From: Phyto melanocephala
Lineage: Eukaryota > Arthropoda > Insecta > Diptera > Rhinophoridae
Length of the DNA: 64,000 nucleotides
Assembly: GCA_941918925.1 (NCBI GenBank)
Contig: OW799235.1
Location: 34,833,201-34,897,200 of the forward strand
Direction of reading: 5' to 3'
How positions within the stretch are numbered: the stretch's first letter is position 1; each line of letters begins with the position of its first letter. The notes beneath the pieces are model-generated. The model was not told the DNA's origin, ran no database searches, and saw only the letters and a program-made list of their open reading frames with translations. The position numbers were made by a program, and so were the translations under genes. Below, one piece after another: positions 58,512-64,000 of this stretch.

Positions 58512-59423
58512 TACTATATGCAAGCGTGTGTGTTTATTTCAATAAAATTCTATTTTTATTTAAAAATTTAAAATGGATTAATGTGAATCACAAAATATTT
58601 TCCTATTACTTGTGTTTAGTAATAATATAATAAAATTTCTTTTGTAAAAACTACTTCTTATTGCTCTATTATGACTTATATTTTAAAAAATGGCGAATTA
58701 AAACAGTGCGTCATAAAATCTTTTCAAAAAAAAAAGAAGAAGTTTTAATTATATATATAATTTTTTTTTTGTTTAATCATAATTTTTTTAATTCTAATTT
58801 TTTTATTAGTTCTAAATAGCTTACAATTGCACGCTCATTCAAACAATAGCACTAGTAAGAAAAATTATTTAGTAAAATTGATATACAAACATCTTGTTAA
58901 ATAAAAATAAATAATAAAAATGATATGGAAGTTTTGTTCGGCGTATAGTTCTTATACAGGGACCTGCCGGGAAAAATGTTTTAGAAGAAATCAATAAGGA
59001 GAAAAATGCTTTGTTTCCAAGGTAGAAGGATACAATTTGGCGAGCTTGTGACATAGAGAGATATAGGAAAAAGGGGTGATTTTCTTATTTCCTTAAAAAT
59101 CGGCTAAGATATCTGTTAAAATAAACTAAATGCAACTAGTAAAATTAAATAAACATAATAAAAGAAAAATACCTTTTAAAATCTATATAATATTGTTGAT
59201 TAAAATACTTAGTAATCCTTTTTTTGTATTTTTTTTTTTCTTTTTTTATATTTTAGTATTATAAACAACGTTCGGGAGATTAGGTAGCCATGTATACGAG
59301 GAGCGAGCAAAAAATGTTGAGTGTTTTTATTTTTTTTTTTGCTAGTAAAAATTCAGTAAATCAAACTCAAAGAATTTTTTTAACATTAGAAATGCACCAT
59401 CACGAAATCAAGTACGTAATCTA
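58512..59423. other. AT-rich spacer
   Basis: No feature supported; small frames only. Confidence 0.4.
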
Positions 59424-60471
59424 GTTTCACACAGTGAAGAAGGGTATATATAGATTTGTCATTCCGTGTGAAATTTCTACAATTTTCATTTTCGACCCCA
59501 TAAAGTATATATTTTCTGAAAGCTTATGATTAGGAGAGTCGATTAAGCTCTGTCAGTCTGACCTTCTGTCCGTGTGTATGTTGAAATCAACTTTTTGAAG
59601 CCCCCCGACATCGCTTGGACTCGGGTGAGGTATTAAAATATCAGAACTATTCGGGAGTAGATCGGTATTGAAAATCAGCCTTCACACAGTGAAAAAGGGT
59701 ATATATAGGTTTGTCATTCCGTGTGAAATTTCTACAATTTTCATTTCCGACCCCATAAAGTATATATTTTCTGAAAGCTTATGAATAGGGGAGTCGATTA
59801 AGCTCTGTCAGTCTGTCCGTATGTATGTTGAAATCAACTTTTTGAAGCCCCCCGACATCGCTTGAACCCGGGTGAAGTAGTAAAATATCAGAAATATTCG
59901 GGAGTAGATCGGTATTGAAAATCAGGAACATCGGTTCATAAACAACTGAGATATGAGCAAAAACCCACGACTACCTCGATTTTTTTTTCACAAAAACAAC
60001 ATTACAACAACAACATACATACATACAAACGTGTATACTGGTTAGAGAAAACGTGGCATCGAATCTCAGCTGAGCCAAAAAAAATTTTTTTTTTCATTTT
60101 TTTTATTTTTTATTTAATATATTATTTATATTTTTATTATTATCTTTTTTAATTTTTTTTATTTTTTGTTTGTTTTATATTTATTATATATATTTTAATT
60201 ATTTTTTTTTAAATTTTTTTTTAATTTTTTTTTAATTTTTTTTTTAATTTTTTAAAAAATTTTTTTTTATTTGTTTTTTGTTTTTTTAACATACATACGT
60301 GAATTTATAATTTTACAATGGGATGTTTTTATATATGTATGTTTTTACATGTATGTACGTATTTTATATGAGATGAATGCTGATACAAACTATTGTTATT
60401 GCATGACTACACGTTGTGAAAGGTATATAAGATTCGGCATGGCCGAATATAGCACTCTTACTTGTTTTTAT
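59424..60471 (-). repeat. mini-me-like repeat with tandemly duplicated head
   Basis: The block from CACACAGTGAAGAAGGGTAT to GGGAGTAGATCGGTATTGAA (59428-59680) is repeated almost exactly from CACACAGTGAAAAAGGGTAT (59684-59930), then the element continues to a T-rich spacer and TTCGGCATGGCCGAATATAG / TTACTTGTTTTT. Two heads share one tail. Confidence 0.7.
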
Positions 60472-60472
60472 T

Positions 60473-61015
60473 CATCGGGATCTGTTAGTGACTTGCATCG
60501 GAGTGAAAGACCGCTTGATGCACGAAGCCGAGATAATATCGAACGAGTTCGGGAGAGGGTAAATGAGGACCCTGAAAAATCGATTCGTAAACGTGCCACT
60601 TAGCTTCAAAAGTCCAGAACTTTACTGCGAAAAGTAGTGAAAAAAAATTATTCTTATTTCTGTACAGGATACAAATGGTACATGAAATTTTGCCGCTTAA
60701 GATTTTGAGAAAAATTTACCAAATTTTTAACAAATGATGCTGACATTATGAAAAAAAAATTATAATGACCGATGAAGTGCGTTTTTATTTACTACGAACT
60801 GTTTTTGTTAACCCTATCGTTTCACGATTTGGTGATGTCAATTTGCCATCACGGTCACTCGACTTAACACCACCAGATTTTTTTTTGTGGGAATATTTGA
60901 AAGAACGTGTGTACGCAAATAAGCCGCAAGGACTGCAACTTGCAAGTGAACGAACCGTTTTGACTTTAGTTATGGACCAGGTACAGCAAAAAACAGCAGC
61001 AGGCATGTAAATGAT
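60473..61015 (+). pseudogene. Mariner-type transposase, rearranged fragment
   Basis: SGSVSDLHRSERPLDARSRD with NIERVRERVNEDPEKSIRKR (N-terminal linker between helix-turn-helix motifs), later MTDEVRFYL (first Asp) jumps directly to PIVSRFGDVNLPSRSLDLTP and PDFFLWEYLKERVYANKP. The central part including the second Asp is deleted, and several stops occur. The HTH half is retained here, unlike in the copy at 15837. Confidence 0.7.
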
Positions 61016-61150
61016 ATTGTATTTAAAACTTATTATTTTTAAGCTATACACGATTAAAATTATCTTTTGTAATCACACTTTTTAATTTTCAATAAAAATG
61101 AAAAATTAAATAAAAAAGTACAATGGTATTATGGTATTATTTTTAAGCTT

Positions 61151-61482
61151 CTTTACGTACGGTCCACACCAGCCATCGATTTGTTCGAACAATGAAAAAT
61201 TTTTGTGCGCACTTAAATTTGTCTGGTGTGGACCGCTGTTGTCGATGTTTTGTTCTTGTTCGAACAGCGTTTTCAGAACATTTATTCGAACAACGATGTC
61301 TAATATTAAAAGGCATTTTGAATTAGAAAGAAAGAGACGACACATAAAAATATCAACACAATACACTTTATCCGTTTTCTCCATATCAAAGAACATGAAT
61401 AATTTTTGTATAGTTGCTCTGCCGACGTTTTGTTCTAGTCTGAACAAATCGATGGCCTGTCTAAATGTAAAGAAACAGAGCA
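61151..61482. mobile_element. TIR element (MITE) rich in TTGTTCGAACA
   Basis: TTCTTTACGTACGGTCCACA plus CCATCGATTTGTTC at the left is matched inverted by GAACAAATCGATGG and 'taaatgtaaagaa' at the right, about 33 bp. GGTCCACACCAG and CTGGTGTGGACC form an internal palindrome pair (61163 and 61231). Frames on both strands inside are by-products. Confidence 0.6.
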
Positions 61483-62217
61483 TCTGTCGCGATGTTTTGA
61501 AGCACCGCGATCGTTGTTTTTTTTACATTTCTTGCATCCAATTTTCACCAGCCTTTATTGGAGTGATTGTCAAATTATCTGGGATTCAACGCGAATAAAT
61601 TTTTTTTACAGCCAAATGTTAATGGAATATTAAATATATTATGGTCCCACTAATAGGTACCTAAGGTTGTCTTAATCTCACGATCAGTTACATGACGATC
61701 TGGCACTATCATTTTACTATACATACTTTTTCGCATTTTAATGGTAATTTGTGTATTTTCTGCGTTTATGAAGCTGGAATTTTGACATTAATCCAAGGTG
61801 AGACTGAACATTTTAAGGGCCTTAAAAAAGGTGCCTTTTTTGAGATTTTATGGCACTTTTTGCATTTTGTACGTTTATGAATCTAGATATTGGAAATTAT
61901 GAACAATTAATCCAACTTGAGACAAAATATATATTGGACGACACAATGAGTACTTTTTTGCATTTTCTCATAGTGGGCTACATAAAAGGTAGTTTATCGT
62001 ATTTTTATAATACTTCTATGCTTGTGAAGCTAGAATTTCGAAATTAGTTACTTACAATTGATCCGAGGTGAGACTGAAACAAATTGAGATTGAAGGTATA
62101 TTGGGCTGAATAAAAATCACTTTTTCGCATTTTTTGCTACTCTTTGCATTTTTAATGCTTATGAAGCTAGAATTTCTATAATTTAATTTATTTAATTTCA
62201 TCGTCATCGTACATCTA
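61483..62217. other. Non-coding region with diverged internal repeats
   Basis: The phrase 'gaagctagaatttc' with 'ttatgaagct' recurs four times (61768, 61875, 62020, 62160) in roughly 130-bp steps, so this may be an old tandem array. No gene recognised. Confidence 0.4.
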
Positions 62218-62922
62218 ATTCTGTCGCTTTTATGAGCTTTTAAACTTCATTAACAGTAGATTACGTGAAAAGTGGGCATTATAGTAGGCGTGTCAAAGTA
62301 GTTTCTTGAGATAAAGCATTATATGGGAGGTTTGCGTAAAAGTTGGCGTGTCACATTAATTTTTCGTTAGTACAAAGCAATTGACCAAAAAACAATGTTT
62401 GAAAAATTTCAGAATCATACATTTAATTTTGTCAGTTTTATTACGTTTTAAATTTTGAATATACAGAAAAATACACATTGCGGTATAAATTTTCGTACGT
62501 TTTGATTTAAGAAATTTTCGTTGAAAAATAGTTTTTTTTTACTCAGGAAGTACGTATTCGAAATTTCATGGCTCTACGTTATTTCGTTTGGACAAAAAAA
62601 AAAAAAAAACGGATTTTTTTTGACCTACTACGAGCTATAACTCTCTTCATAATATTCCGATTTAGCCCATTTTCAATATCAAACAAACCTTGTTTATAAG
62701 AAAAATATTCTGGCAAAATTTAAGCCCCCTAGCTTTTTCGGTCCGACCTCCGTGCTTTCAAAAGACGGACAGACGGATGGACATATCTAGATCGTCATAA
62801 AATTAAACCTCGATTTAGAAAATATATACTTTATGGGATCTAAAATGGATATTTCGATTTGTTGCAAACGGAATGACGAAATGAATAAACACCCTCAATT
62901 TTTTTGATGGTGAGTATAAAAA
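62218..62922 (+). repeat. mini-me-like repeat, large variant
   Basis: It matches 1-583 and 41361-42551: 'agctttttcggtccgacct', AGACGGACAGACGGATGGAC, TATATACTTTATGGGATC and the end GATGGTGAGTATAAAAA. Confidence 0.6.
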
Positions 62923-63613
62923 CACTAATTAATTATTTAAAAAATATTTACTCAAGTTTTTTTTACTTTTGTACACAGAAAAAATTAAATATGAATTTCA
63001 ATTACGAAATTAATATTATTAATTAAAACATTGTTTAATTTTGCTCCAATCATCAAAATGATACTATTAATTAAATGAAAATTAATAATTTTAACTAAAA
63101 AAATATTGAGAAAAATATCAATTGAAACAGTATTAAAAAATTAATTAAAATTTCCATAATTTTAAAAATGATTTCAATTAATTTAATCATGTCTATATTT
63201 GAGATTTGGAATTTATAAAATTAAAGCATTTATTATATCAATAATAAAATTTATTAAACCTGTTAAAAAAAAATACAAAAAAAAATATTCTCTTTTTATA
63301 TATATTTATTCTTAATATACATTTATATTACGAAGGAGTCTATATTCTTAATTACATTTCGTTACCTATATAATAAAATTAATGATAAGAAATAGGGTTC
63401 CACACACACACTATACCATATCAAAAGCCGGATAATTTTTAGCATCAACGACCTAGATAAATAGGAATATTAACCGGTAAAAAGGCTTAATCAGGCAGAA
63501 TGAAGAAATTCAAATAACTTACCTATTAAAATGAGAATTCTGAGGAATATAAGGGGATACAATAATTATGTAATGAATGTTGGCATACCTACAATGAAAC
63601 GGAAACCATCTAG
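62923..63613. other. AT-rich spacer
   Basis: Dominated by ATTAATT and AAATTAAT text. No ends, genes or RNA genes seen. Confidence 0.4.
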
Positions 63614-64000
63614 TCTATATATATAAAAGTGAAACTCTGTGCGTGTGTGTGTGTGTGTGTGTTAGCTATAGACTCCGAAACTCAAACTTTGGCAAGTTGT
63701 TGTACACAATCCAGGAAGTGTTTATGGGTGGAAAAAAGTGGGAGGGGCCACGCCCTAAAAATTATATAATTTTAGCCACTTGCACTAGATCGATTTTTCT
63801 GAAGCTTTGCACACACAGATTGAGCTGTCATGACTATATAATTTCGTGATTAGAAAAGTGGGCAGGGCCACACCCATAAAAAAAGTTATAATTTGGAGGT
63901 ACTTACTCTGGACCGATTTTCTGTGAAACTTTACACACATATTGAGTTGTCATGACTTTACAATTTCTTGATTAGAAAAGTGGGCAGTGTCAATCCCATA
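63614..64000 (+). mobile_element. Helitron 5' end, truncated by window edge
   Basis: It begins TCTATATATATAAAAGTGAA (63614), a canonical TC start, then a GT microsatellite and the same 'agactccgaaact' and GGGCCACGCCC blocks as the copy at 51735-52106. The right end is outside the window. Confidence 0.6.

Noticed and set aside
61131..61598. 155-codon frame as a gene
   Set aside because: It lies across an inverted-repeat element with frames on both strands and has no domain.
1..64000. CRISPR array, operon or bacterial system
   Set aside because: No regularly spaced repeats with unique spacers, no ribosome binding sites or compact genes; splicing and TE content show a eukaryotic genome.
1..64000. 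LTR retrotransposon or endogenous virus
   Set aside because: No paired long terminal repeats, gag, protease or integrase motifs were seen on either strand.

Overview
The window reads as nuclear DNA of a higher fly, probably a calyptrate such as a blow fly. The evidence is strongly AT-rich DNA, GT-AG introns, a gene of the dipteran upSET / MLL5 family rich in Gln, Asn, Thr and Ser runs, and abundant mini-me-like repeats with TA and GTCY proto-microsatellites. The species is inference.

Layout. Bases 1-23600 are intergenic or leader sequence packed with transposable-element (TE) debris: Helitron ends, mini-me-like repeats, two DD41D (rosa-like) mariner derivatives, hAT-type non-autonomous elements with 8-bp target duplications, a tRNA-derived SINE and nested inverted-repeat elements. 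A possible first exon lies at 6420-6633 and a leader exon at 23613-24443. Bases 24654-47261 hold the one confident gene, upSET, on the plus strand in six coding exons. Their lengths sum to 12,648 nt, exactly 4,216 codons including the stop. It carries a PHD finger split by an intron, a divergent SET domain without the usual Asn-His pair, a post-SET basic/helical segment, and very long low-complexity stretches. Its last intron (9.1 kb) is filled with TEs and also holds scattered pieces of an unrecognised antisense coding sequence. Bases 47262-49780 look like its AU-rich 3' UTR.

Beyond it, 49809-50733 holds two abutting inverted-repeat elements. 51135-51497 shows small exon-like segments, two of which encode the same motif with mostly synonymous differences, so this could be an undescribed small gene. 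51735-53670 has Helitron pieces and a relic of an arthropod-dispersed ORF. 54545-56550 is a dead LINE with RNase H. The remainder is SINE, mariner, mini-me and MITE material, with another Helitron 5' end running off the right edge.

Nothing here looks like an operon or CRISPR system. The items most worth a second look are the duplicated exon-like motif near 51.4 kb, the antisense broken coding sequence in the upSET intron, the TE families whose target duplications are visible, and the upSET SET-domain anomalies.
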